From positions 1,486,501 through 1,550,500 of the forward strand of contig JARFJB010001910.1 of the NCBI GenBank assembly GCA_036346205.1: DNA of 64,000 bases, given 5' to 3'. Both the position numbers and the translations under genes were made by a program. The notes beneath the pieces were generated by a model. It searched no databases. It had not been told where the DNA came from and saw only the letters and a program-made list of their open reading frames with translations. Position 1 is the first letter of the stretch, and every line of letters starts with the position of its first letter. Of this stretch, positions 22,561-33,294 are shown one piece after another. The stretch comes from Vesta saturnalis. Its lineage: Eukaryota > Arthropoda > Insecta > Coleoptera > Lampyridae.

Positions 22561-23023
22561 GTTTTGGCATCTTATAATTAAAAAAAAAGCATAATGATAC
22601 GTCTTAATTTTGATTTTAATTTTAACTTTTGGTTTGTCTAGGTTTTTTTGCTGTGTTTTTCCTAGACCTTGAAGCAAATGCTTTACCAATTATATGTTAA
22701 ATTACCACATCACTATAATTTAACATAAGTAGTTGAAATTAAATTAAAATTAAAAATTACGAAAAACGTTCTGCATTATACTTTTCATTGTTAATAACAC
22801 TTCCACTTATTGATAAAGATATCTCTTTCTTAGATTTAACTGGGTTATTTTATTTGATGTGATGTTTGGATTTGTAAATGCTTCTCTCATTTTCAAATTG
22901 AAGTTTTTCACAACTTTACACTTACATCATAACTCGATTAAATTTTGTTAAATGTGTTTTTTGGCTGACAAATTTCATTGTTAGCTTTCGTCGTAGAGAG
23001 TGTTCTGATTTTTCATCTTTAAG
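22561..23023. other. Penelope 3' non-coding region
   Basis: AT-rich DNA between the endonuclease stop and the right arm. Contains a near-palindromic TTAATTTTGATTTTAATTTTAA patch and no further frame. Confidence 0.5.
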
Positions 23024-23217
23024 GCAGTTTAACAATATTTAATTTTTAATGGCCTAGTTATTCTTTACTAAAATTTAAAATTAAAAAATTTTATTTTATA
23101 GTTGGCTTTATACGTTTCTCAAACTGTTATATTAATAGCAGGCTGATGTTTATGTTTTAATTTTTCAACTTTGACAAAATTGTTTACAACATCTTTAACA
23201 ATTTTTAACAAATATTA

Positions 23218-23258
23218 CTACTGACGAAGATAGCTGTAAGTGTTATCGAAAAGTTTAG
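23218..23258 (+). ncRNA. Hammerhead-like motif in the right Penelope arm (mutated)
   Basis: The inverted counterpart of the left-arm motif, on the plus strand: CTGACGA at 23221-23227, stem II GATAGC/GTTATC with one weakened pair, then GAAAAGTT at 23248-23255 where the left arm has GAAACGTT. The change of C to A removes the second pair of stem III, so this copy is predicted to be weaker or inactive. Confidence 0.5.
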
Positions 23259-23309
23259 ATTGTATAATTTAAAACACACCATTAAAAAAACCCAAAAAAG
23301 ATAAGTATT

Positions 23310-24050
23310 TTATTGTGAGTGATAATGGTGAAAGTTGACATTTTCATAATAACACATGTGTTTTTTGGTTAAATATTTAGTTATCGTGAAAGTAATGTTT
23401 CTGAGGGTTTTCTTAAAAGAACTAACTGTTACTATCATATGAATCACACAGTTTAAAAATTACACAATTAGTTATTATTATTATTATTTGTACATAACAA
23501 AAACCTTTCCGATATGTAACGCTAAACACGCTCTTAATTTTCAGACATTGATCCGTAAAAAACTATTGTTTTTATATTAAAACATGTTACAAACGTATGT
23601 TACGGCAAATTACGTAACGGAGCCCAATTCTGACGCTAACCAACCTCTGGTTCCGGGTTCACCAGGTCTATCAGAAAAAGCAAAAATAGCTATGGAAACT
23701 GTGTAATTTAAGTTCAGAAACTTCGCACTTTACACTTTGTACTGTTGGTAATGATGCAGTTCTCATACTGCTTAAACAATAATTTCTCCGAATTTGATTA
23801 GATACTGCTGTTCATGCAACTCGCCGGAAACTCAAAAAAATACATACATAGCATTAGTAGAAAATCCAAAACGCCAAGCCAGTGTAGAAATGAAACCCAT
23901 ATGGATCCCAATAGTGCGCGAAGACCTTAAGCGAAATACACCTGCACATCAGGTTACGGCGCAACATGCGCAATAAACCACTGCACAACCACGAAAAGGT
24001 TTAATATATACAAGTTCTAAAAAATATATATTGGACTACTCAGTGCGTCA
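23310..24050. other. No gene recognised
   Basis: Contains a 60-codon plus-strand frame at 23794-23976 of fairly complex composition (KPIWIPIVREDLKRNTP) and a GC-richer block near 23610-23670. These could be decayed retroelement protein, given the hammerhead-like motif that follows at 24.2 kb, but I recognise no domain. Confidence 0.4.
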
Positions 24051-24153
24051 GCACTAAAGGAGTCAGACTTACAAGTGAAATGTACCAAGTTTGGGAGTAG
24101 TTAAGTGCTTGGGGAAAAATCGTAATACATGAATTCGACTCAAGTACGAAAAC

Positions 24154-24220
24154 AGTCCTCCTCAGGACTAAGCCAGATGACGGAAGTACAGTCCGCTTCC
24201 GAAACGTCGCGCTATAAAAG
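24154..24220 (+). ncRNA. Second type of hammerhead-like motif with adjoining hairpin and TATA-like box
   Basis: AGTCCT and AGGACT at 24154-24169 form a 6-bp hairpin. Then CAGATGA (24174-24180; U4 of the CUGAUGA box is A), stem II GGAAG/CTTCC (24182-24200), GAAAC (24201-24205) and GTC (24206-24208) follow, with GC/GC pairing for stem I. TATAAAAG begins at 24213. The layout matches the Penelope-type hammerhead plan seen at 21.8 kb but with a different sequence, so it marks a second Penelope lineage. The U4-to-A change should abolish cleavage in this copy. Confidence 0.5.
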
Positions 24221-25149
24221 CAGAAACCTTGGAAATAGGCCGATCAACTCAACTAATCTGAAACCACAGTTAGAAAACACTTATAATACTACTGTTAAGG
24301 TTTTATAAAAAAGCAAACATAAAAATTGATTGATTTCTTTTGCTTAATTATAGTTTCTATCAAATCAACTTACAAAACAAGAAACAAATTTGCAAGTATA
24401 AAAAGTTATTCACGGTTGGAAAAATAACCTTTGGGAGTAAATAAACAAGTAACAATGAGGAATAATTATAATTGGTCATTATATAAGTAAGTTTTTACCA
24501 TGAGATATTTTCTCATTGTGGAAAATAAAAACTGACATCATTCCGTTAATTTCGGTAAGGACTTATAACTTTTACTACGTTTTACTTCCATTTTGTTTGT
24601 AATTGTTTAAAATACACCATTGCTGAACCAGTGTTCATCTGTATTATTGCATAATTTTACATTTTTATTGAAATTTGAATTATTATTCAATTATAAATTA
24701 TTCGTTACTGTTCCAAACGGTTAATTTTTAAAAGAACTATTTAAGTTTATCTTGTAATCGTATCACATAATATTTTTGCACTACTTGCTTACAAGTACTG
24801 CCTTTTCAATGGGATTAGACACAAGCACATTTAACTTTAGAACACTACATACATATGCATGTATGAAAATAAAGTTTGTTAAAGATAGATTTATTACCTT
24901 TTTATTAAAATGTTGAAAATATGCGAATTGTATTTTGCGTATACGGGGTGGTCCGTAAGTAAACGTCCAAAGTGAAATGTACGATTCTCGGTCTCAAAAT
25001 ATTACGATGTGTGTAAGAAAATATTAAAGAAGACACAGGGTGTCAAAGTTCCAAAAAAATTTGATTTTTGAAATATCTCCAAAACGAAAAGGTATTTTTT
25101 TCATTCTTGATATAATAAATAAATTTAAAGTACATAGGTACATTGATCC

Positions 25150-25511
25150 CTTTTATCCCTAATTTCTACGCCAATGGAGTAAATTGAATTTTTTTATAAA
25201 AATACGAAACCTTGATGTTTTTCAGATAAAAAAGGTATACTTTAACAGTGTCTAAGATATTTGCATTTGTTAAGTATTTATTACCAACTGCTTAGGCAGA
25301 TTATTAACTTCGACACCCTGCATCTCGAAAACGAAGCAGTATTGTACTTACGTTTATATGAAAGTTTTGTATTAAAATGTTAGAAACTGTTAAAGTTCGA
25401 TTTAGACAAAGTGTATATATATTCCTTTTTTATCTGAAAACCATCCAGGTTTCGTGTTTTAATAAAATATTCAATTTACTCCATTGGCGTAGAAATTAGG
25501 GATTAAAAGGT
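25150..25511. repeat. Palindromic element nested in the outer fold-back
   Basis: The left arm around TATCCCTAATTTCTACGCCA and GGAGTAAATTGAAT is repeated inverted on the right as ATTCAATTTACTCC and GCGTAGAAATTAGGGAT. The arms are about 130 bp, with a centre of roughly 100 bp containing a CACCCTG motif near 25316. No coding capacity. Confidence 0.75.
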
Positions 25512-25542
25512 AGTTCTACCCTTTGCGTTCCACGCCACTGTA

Positions 25543-27845
25543 CAGTGCGTCCCATTTTGGATGAGACAGCCAGATATCTCGGTTGTTGTTGAAGATAGAA
25601 CCTTGCGGTTTCCGCGGTCCTGTGCCACTTTTTTGTGAAACTCAAGATGGCCTGAACGGATTTTGCCTAACTTCTTTCGTTTACATATTACAGGGTGTTT
25701 TTGAAAATCCACACTTTTTGGATCCCCTCCATATCTAAGAAGTTTCTCAGCGATAATGTCAAATTGAAAACTTGTCCCATAGAGAATTTTACGTAGAATC
25801 CAGTGGCGCACTCAATTTTTTTTCGGGGTATCGTTATGGAGATAAGACTCAAACTTATGATTTTTTCAATGCAACACCCTGTATTTTATTATCTCATTAA
25901 ATTACTTATTTTTTTTCCTTCGAAATGATATATAATGTATAAACACGAAGTTTTCAAAAATGCTCCAAAATTATTAAAACATTGAATTTTAATAGAGTGC
26001 CATGCATTTCAAAGTTTTACTATAGGGATTATTATTTGTGATTTTTTTATAGTAGGTCATGGATGCTACAAACACTGTTGTTGACTTTTGGAGTATTGTT
26101 TTATCAAGTGACTGTGGAGAAATCAACAGAAAAGTATGATATCATACAATGTTTCAATCAATGCCATGAAAATGTTGACGAATCATTAGAATTATATTTA
26201 AACAGGTAAACTAGTAATTTACAATAAGACATTATATGACATGTTGTTTTTAAAACGTTAGATATGCAGAGGGGCGTCAACCTAGTCGAGCAACGATATT
26301 TCGACCCAAGACATATAACAAGGAAAATAATGAAGTGGATGAAATAAATGTCTTAGCCAGCGTCCGTGTCTCTCCTCAGACTTCTTGTACGAAGTTAGAA
26401 AATGACACTGGCGTTCCCCGATCAAGGGTACAAAGGATTAAAAAAAAACACAAATTGAAACCCTACAAAGTGAATCTTGTCCAGCATTTATACCCTGGTG
26501 ATGTAGCGAGGCGTGTGAATTTCTGTAATAGGTTTTTGAACCAAACTCGAAGGGACAATAATTTTGCGAGTAAAGCCATATGGTCAGACGAAGCCCATAT
26601 AAGCAGTGCGGGTTTATTTAACAGGCAAAATACAAGGCACTGATATGATGAAAACCAACACCTAATTTTTGAGCAACAACAACAGGGTCGATTTGGTTTT
26701 AATGTAGCCTGTTTCTTATTGAGGACATCAATAAAATACCGCACTTTTGAAGGAGCTCTCAACCCGAATAGGTACTTGGCAATTTTAGAAGAAGTAATAC
26801 CAGAATTCCTGGAGAATGTTCCCCTCGCTTACCTTAATACCATTTACTTCCAACAAGACGGTGCCCCTGCCCACAATTCGAGGTTGATTGTGCCGTTTTT
26901 AGAAGAAATTTACCAGGGCCATTGGATTGGAACCAATGGACCCATTAGGTGGCCTACAAGGTCACCTGATTTGTCAGTGTTGGACTTTTTTTTGTGGGTT
27001 TTTTTGAAAAATAAAATATACGGTAAGAGGCACAATAATATTGAAGAACTTCGTGTAACAACAGAGGCAGTTTTTTAGAATTTACAAAATCGGCCTTTCA
27101 TAATTTTAAATGCATTAAGACGTATTAAGAAATTGTGTCAATTGTGTGTTAGGGAAAATGGACATCAATTTGAACAATTCAATGAATAAGTTACCGAATA
27201 ATTTCGAAATGAAATAGTATGAGTAAATATTTAATTAGTTGCTTATTCTACATTATGAACTTTTTATTACTATTTATTTGTTGCTATTACTTACCTACGT
27301 TTTGTGTTTTGTTAGTGAATTAGTGTTAGTATTGTTCTTATTCTTTTCATTGAAAAATCACAAGCAGTATTTCTTCAATTTGAACTTTTTCCGTATGAAA
27401 AATCCATGCCTACTATTAACAATCAATGTTTTAGTGATTTTGGAGCATTTTTGAAAAATTTATGTTTATATATTTTATATCATTTTGAAGGAAAAAAATA
27501 AGGAATTTAATGAGGTGATAAAATACAGGGTGTTCCATTGAAAAAATCATAAGTTTGAGTCGTATCTCCATAACCATACCCCGAAAAAAAAAAATTGAGT
27601 GCGCCACTGAATTCTACATAAAATTCTCTATGGGATAAGTTTTCAATTTGACATTATCGCTGAGAAACTTCCAAAAAGTGTGAAATTTCAAAAACGCCCT
27701 GTAACTTATGAAGGAAAGAAGTTAGGAAAAATCCAGGACATCTTGAGTTTCACAAAAAAGTGGCACAGGACCGCGAAAACCGCAAGGTTCTATCTTCAAC
27801 AACAACCGAGATATCTGGCTGTCTCAACCAAAATGGGATGCACTG
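25543..27845 (+). mobile_element. DD41D Tc1/mariner transposon with about 450-bp inverted ends, copy 1
   Basis: The termini are CAGTGCGTCCCATTTTGG on the left and the complement, CCAAAATGGGATGCACTG, on the right, each next to TA. Inverted similarity extends roughly to 26020 and from 27395. Inside the arms further CAGGGTG-type motifs occur at about 25691 and 27524. The element encodes a transposase relic with 41 residues between the second and third catalytic aspartates. At 2.3 kb it is structurally complete and was probably autonomous before its gene decayed. Confidence 0.88.
26112..27189 (+). pseudogene. DD41D Tc1/mariner transposase, lightly damaged
   Basis: A first exon encodes KYDIIQCFNQCHENVDESLE. 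A short candidate intron (about 26211-26262, GTAAAC to GTTAG) joins it in frame to RYAEGRQPSRATIF, which fits the family's N-terminal helix-turn-helix. The catalytic residues are visible: IWSDEAH (about 26580), YFQQDGAPAHNS (about 26850) and PDLSVLDFFLW (about 26970-27000), with 41 residues between the second and third aspartates. Damage includes a TGA at 26641 where a conserved tryptophan is expected, a scrambled stretch near 26715, and a TAG at 27076, after which the frame continues to TAA at 27187. Start codon not identified. Confidence 0.85.
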
Positions 27846-28094
27846 TACATACTAAAAACGTATCAGTAAGCTAAAACCAATGTACTTTACATTTCTATTT
27901 ATTATACCAAGAATGGGAAAATAGCTTTATTCGTTTTGAAAATATTAAAAAAATTACCATTTTTTTTGGAACTTGACACCCTGTGTCTTTTTTATTATCA
28001 CTATTTTATTAAAGCAAGTTGCATCAGATGGTAATATTTTGAAACCGAGAATCTTACATTTCACTTCGGACCATTACTTACGGACCACCAATTC

Positions 28095-29825
28095 ATGAGT
28101 TTAAATAAAGTTGAATTAAAGCGCACCTAATAATGAAATAGTACACATATTTGAAAATTCGAATTCCCAATTTTTCCTTAATTGTTGTACACGTTTGTTT
28201 ATTAAATTGCAATAATCAAAATTTGAGAAAGGTATATAACCGCATGAGCTGTATGAATCTAAGTGCTTATCCGATAGTCACATTTAACCATTTTACCAGC
28301 TATACCATCCTTGTATCTTTGGGGTACTAACCACTAAAACCAAACGGGGCGATTCGAATCAGTAGTTAGGTAATAGCAATTTTGGAGTACGAATCTGGTC
28401 ACAAGTTCAAGAAACTACCTACATTTTATTAGGTTATAGTAAATTACGATTTTCATATAATATTTCTCGGGTTGTGACCACTTTCGTACATATATAATTG
28501 TTACCTGAAACGATAGGAGGGTGAAAATATTAAAATGTGACCAGTTTCATTACGCCCACCAACGTATATCTATGAATTTAATCACTCTTTTGTTCTAATA
28601 TAGGTACACAATATGAATAATAATCTAAATTAAATTCAAAGATTAAATTTGTTGATTGTCTAGTTGTTTTTCAAATTGTATGCAACATCCTACCATACAT
28701 TTACTTATTCTTCTTTTTTAACAATTTAAACAAAGAAGGTTTATGACCTAGATAAAATCTGATATTAAACTTACGGTGAAAGTGGAATATTTAACACGGT
28801 TTCGTTACATCTCGACATTTTAATATAAACATATTTATTAGTTTGCAAAGAATAAATTTATACTTATCAGTTCAGTCACGATTTAAGTTCCATAATTCAA
28901 TTTTATCACGTCAAATATTTATTGCACCTTTGAATATTTTCTTTTAAGAGGATCAATTGCATATTAATGAAATAAAAGAATATATTCAAACTCTAATATG
29001 TATTTCTAAATATAGTCGTTGTGGTTATGTCGGTGTAGCACCAAGAACAAATACTGTGGGATTTTTGGGTGTGGACGTAATTACCTTTACACCCTTCAAA
29101 CCGCAACATCCATATTTGTGCAACAAAATAGAAAATGTATAATTATATTTGATGTTGGAAGAAACAGTATTGCCTTTTCAGATTTAAACACAAAAAAAAA
29201 AAAATTTCAAGGATGTCAAACAAACAACATATCACATAAAATTTTCGAACTAAACTTCAAGGCAACTTATGCCTGTCTCTATTTTATTATTTACTATATT
29301 TTTAGGAAAAGTAGAGTAGATTTAAACAATTTTTACTGAAATATTAATTTCTAGATCATTTGGTTTTCTTTTTAATAAATGGTGATTAGACGGCACTAAT
29401 CATAAAAATGTACAGAAATTATACATAATTAAACTATGGATAGTATGTAGAAAGTTTTGTACTACTGAGTGATTCGAGTAAAACGTAACCCTGATTTTAT
29501 TACTGTTATTACAAAGAATAGCGTGAATTTAGATCTAGCATTTAGTAATCGTAACTTTGACTTAAGATTTATACTTCCAGTTATGTAACGTAAATCGGAT
29601 GACTTAGTTTTATTTATTAATGCGTTAATTATGTTTGTATGAGGTGACTGTTTACTGAATCGTAACCAGACGTAACAGCTTTTCCTGTAATTATAGTTAT
29701 ATTAAAATAAATTCAATAATTTTTTTATAATGTACATTTTTTTCAAAAAGCAGTTCATTTATGAACAATTGTAAATAAGAACATATAAACTTTCACGGTT
29801 ATCATTCATTATTAAAACTTTTCTT
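28095..29825. other. AT-rich stretch with no gene seen
   Basis: Frames at 28957-29142 and 29019-29339 overlap and show no recognisable domain. No inverted or tandem repeats were noticed. Confidence 0.5.
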
Positions 29826-29827
29826 TT

Positions 29828-30040
29828 TATACAAATTTAAACGTTTTGATAACAATTACAGTTATCGTCCTTAGTAAATGGTAATAGCTTAAAAAACTTC
29901 AAGATGTCGAATAAACACCAATATGAAATCTGAAAGCTATCTATAATAGTTATATGAAAAAAACCAACTACGGAATCAATTATTTACTGAAGATAATAAA
30001 TGTAGTTGTTATCCAACGTTTCAATTTGTATAAAAAATTA
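29828..30040. repeat. Decayed Penelope arm pair (inverted hammerhead-like motifs)
   Basis: At 29838-29880, minus strand, the sequence reads a degraded GACGATAACTGTAATTGTTATC followed by AAAACGTTTAAATTTG. At 29985-30035, plus strand, it reads ACTGAAGATAATAAATGTAG, then TTGTTATCCAACGTTTCAAT. The two blocks are inverted copies of each other and resemble the arm motif at 21833-21873, but with core-box substitutions. They are probably a solo or internally deleted Penelope remnant. Confidence 0.5.
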
Positions 30041-30044
30041 ATAA

Positions 30045-31955
30045 AAATACAGACATACCCAAACGATAAGTATTATAATAATTATGAATATCACGTTATG
30101 TGATTGATTGAGTAGAAAGGTAATGCAGTGTGCCGGTGAGACCAATTATGAACGTCTAATTGAAAATTGTATGGTTACAATATTCATTAAAATCCAATAT
30201 TGAATGTTGATCGATTACATATCTAAATTAAGATAAAATTAAAAAGTAGAAATCTAATAATCGAAAGTAACAGATGATGTACATAGTTACGATGAAGAAA
30301 AAGTAAATTGCTAACAGAAATAAAACAATTAATTAAAAAAACAGATTAATATGATTAAAATGCAAAATGATAAGCACCACAATTAAAAAAAATAAGTTAA
30401 TTCTAAAAAATTATGTAAACAGATTCCACGTGCTAAAAAGAGCAGTAAAGGTAAGATTTAAATTTAAGTCAAGTACGATTTTAAATGCAAAAGATTACAA
30501 AATGACCGTTGCCCGAGAAACTCAATCGTCGTATAAACAACTGTACCCCTCTTACTCTTAAAAGGTTTACTTCCAAGCTACTTTTTCATTAATTATTTTG
30601 TGCAATACATCGGTGCACAGGAATTAGGTAAATGTGCACCTATCTGGTGCACAGCGCATGATGAAGTGAGGTTGAGTGCATCACCAGGCTTTTACACCGA
30701 CCTAATCTTAATTACCGGACCTCCTAGGCTATAAATCTAAAAGGATCCTTTAAATTTTCGGCAAGGATTGTATTGAATCATATAGCAAAGGGTTGCGTTT
30801 TATATGATGAACAGAAAAAAATTATTAATTATCCAACACATCAAACGGAGAATTAATTGCAATATATAATTTAAAAAAATCAGTACAGAGAAACTTGCAA
30901 CATATCGGCCAACGAGTTACGACTTTTTTTGCAATATTTGTGCTTATTTTCTTAGATGGGACCCGATAGCTTTCTTATAGCGATTTTGACATGTTACCCT
31001 TTTCTTACTTTTTGTAAAATATGAAAAGGAACAAAGCGTAGTATATTAAATCGCTACAAAGTGTAATAAAACTTCTAAAAAAACATGTTGTTTACCATAA
31101 ATTTGCTAAAAAACAATTTAACAAAAAAATTTTGGTTCGGGACGACATCTGAATTTTACGAAATCAATGCTTGACAATAATACTGTGCACCATATTGGTG
31201 CATACGGCGGTCAACCTGTTATTAGGAGTTATTTCGCCCAAACCGATAGAACTAACCCGGTAAAACATTTCCAAACAGTCCAATATCGATAGTACACTAT
31301 AGTCACTTCATATTTGCGTCTAACACCAAACAAGCAATCTTGATATTAAGTGATTTAAACATCAACAAGTCGACAGACGGTAGAAAAAATAATGTTACCG
31401 GCACTACGACTTTTACAAACATAAATCACACAGGATTAGGTATTTTAAACAACAGAAATACGGAATAAAACAAAAGGCAATACAAAGTTAGAGGTGCTTC
31501 CTTTCTAGACAAAAAGTCAAACTGTATGGTCCAAGAATTTTTGGAAAAATTAACCTTAAAATAGAACAAAATGAAGTGTTCTATTTAAAAGCTTTGCAAT
31601 TCGTCAAAGCTTGCTTCGCCCGGTACGGTCAAGCAAAGGGCCTTAGTAGTAGTAATTTACCAGAGTCTACCTAGATTGGTGGTACACTCATTAGTACAAG
31701 CGTTTTTGGTTTATCAAAAAATATTCTAGAGCGTTTATACAATTTTCCCAGGGTTATGCTAAGTTGTAATCTTCGTGATGCAAATTTTTTTTCGTGGAGA
31801 AAGTAACGACATTTGTCGGATTTAGAAAGTTTAAGGTTAATGCATCTTTAGTTTTAATATTCATATCTGCGAATAATAGTCTACATAGGAAATTATTTAG
31901 GTATTTACTAGATGCATACGTATTTGAAATGTTAGTATTACATTGATTCTTATAT
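30045..31955. other. No gene recognised
   Basis: A lysine-rich 64-codon frame at 30367-30561 has no recognisable motif. A patch near 30600-30740 has two repeated GTGCAC phrases (TCGGTGCACAGGAATTAGG, ATCTGGTGCACAGCGCATG). Nothing else stands out. Confidence 0.5.
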
Positions 31956-31958
31956 ATA

Positions 31959-32597
31959 CAGCATCCGCCATAAAGGTGGGATAATTTTTGTCATGAGAAT
32001 CATCGGTTTAGCGATAATTAAAAAACATGTATTATTACTTCGAAAAATGTGTTAATTTGAGAAGATATCGAAAAATGTTACTAAACAAATTTTAGCAAAT
32101 AAAAAAAAATTAATATTTTACCTATAATGCCACTAAAGGAAATTCAAAAATGATGATTTTATTTTAAAAATAACTTTATTTAACTAAAGTTAAAACATAA
32201 GTTTGATACCAAATTAGTCGAATTTCTTGTGAAATATACACTTAAGGATATTCGACTAATTTGATATCACACTTATGTAGTTTAGTTAAATAAAGTTATT
32301 TTTAAAATAAAATCATCATTTTTGGTTTTCCTTTAATAGTATCACGAGTAAAATATGGATTTTCTTTATTTTCTAAAAAATCGGCGTGAAGGTCGTCGGT
32401 GAATTCTAAACAATTTTTTTTAGTAAAATTTTCCGATATCTTGTCAAATTCTAACCCCTTATTTTTAAATTCTCGCTAAACCGATGATCGCATGACACGT
32501 GCCAAAATAGATTTTTTGGTTACCGGACATACAAAGGAAGTTTTTTTTTTTTAAATAACGATAATCGCGTATGTACCCAAATTTATGGCGGACGCTG
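31959..32597. mobile_element. Fold-back MITE 1 in the triple (almost fully palindromic)
   Basis: The left end CAGCATCCGCCATAAAG and right end CTTTATGGCGG-type complement (TTTATGGCGGACGCTG) abut TA on both sides. Inverted similarity runs through the arms, with the best-matched inner block around AATGATGATTTTATTTTAAA and its complement; the turn is near 32235. There is essentially no unique centre and no coding capacity. Confidence 0.88.
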
Positions 32598-32604
32598 TAT
32601 AACT

Positions 32605-32607
<3 letters not shown>

Positions 32608-32682
<75 letters not shown>
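32608..32682. repeat. (AT)n microsatellite between fold-backs 1 and 2
   Basis: AT run with one phase break near 32653. Confidence 0.95.
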
Positions 32683-32684
<2 letters not shown>

Positions 32685-33237
32685 CAAAAGTCTCGCACCA
32701 AGGTGTTATCTTTGAAACGTGTAAAGGGGTAGTTATGAAATTCTAGGACGATGAATGGAATTCTATTCTGCATTTTTAGAGTAAATGCCCAATTTTTTTG
32801 ATATCAGCATTTAGCATACCGCCGCCATTTTGCAATTTTTTAAATGGCAACCTAGGTCGAATGATATATCACCGAAAATCTTATTTTTTCCTATTTGGTA
32901 ATGTATCACTTTACTACGAAATGTTTTATAAAATATCAATTTTGTTAATCTATTTGTTGTAATACAAAGTTTTCTTTCAAATTACATTTTTTATATTTTT
33001 GTTAAATTTCTTTCATAATTTCATAGTAAACTGGTACATGGCTAATATTTTTGCAAAGAGGGAAAAATTTCTGTGACATATCACTCGACCTGGGTTGCCA
33101 TTTAAAAAAATGAAAGATGGCGGCGGTACGCTAAACTCTGACGTCAAAAAAATTCATTCGTCGTCCTATAAATTCATAACAATCTGTTTATCTGTTACAA
33201 AGATAACTCCTTGGTGCGAGACTTTTTCGCAACCCGA

Positions 33238-33240
<3 letters not shown>
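32681..33240. mobile_element. Fold-back MITE 2 in the triple
   Basis: The left end carries GCAAAAGTCTCGCACCAAGG and the right end its complement, CCTTGGTGCGAGACTTTTTC. Arms of about 260 bp meet near 32962; they share the blocks around GTTATCTTTG, CGCCGCCATTTTGCA and CCTAGGTCGA. It is bounded by (AT)n on both sides and has no coding capacity. Its termini do not show the CAGxGTG motif, so it may be a different family. Confidence 0.85.

Positions 33241-33291
<51 letters not shown>
33241..33291. repeat. (AT)n microsatellite between fold-backs 2 and 3
   Basis: Pure AT run that ends at the terminus of the DD41D element. Confidence 0.95.

Positions 33292-33294
<3 letters not shown>

Larger units (their letters stand above)
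21788..23304 (+). mobile_element. Penelope-like element remnant between inverted arms
   Basis: Two inverted arms of about 280 bp (21788-22070 and 23024-23304) flank a coding core. The shared block runs from GGGTTTTTTTAATGGTGTG-type sequence at the outside, through a hammerhead-like motif, to GTTTAACAATATTTAA at the inside. Penelope-like elements are known to carry long terminal repeats in direct or inverted orientation and to encode hammerhead ribozyme motifs in them. The core encodes the C-terminal connector and GIY-YIG endonuclease of the single Penelope ORF; the reverse transcriptase domain is missing, so this is a 5'-truncated copy with an added inverted arm. Confidence 0.8.
24944..28092. 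mobile_element. Outer fold-back element carrying two nested elements
   Basis: The left end CGGGGTGGTCCGTAAGTAA (24944) matches the right end, which reads TTACTTACGGACCACC to 28089. Inverted similarity of about 220 bp continues inward on both sides, including AATGTACATTTCACTT-like and ACACAGGGTGTCAA blocks (25034 and, inverted, 27968-27981). Inside lie a palindrome (25150-25511) and a DD41D transposon (25543-27845). Almost nothing of this element's own interior remains, so it was probably a short MITE-like palindrome before the insertions. Confidence 0.75.
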
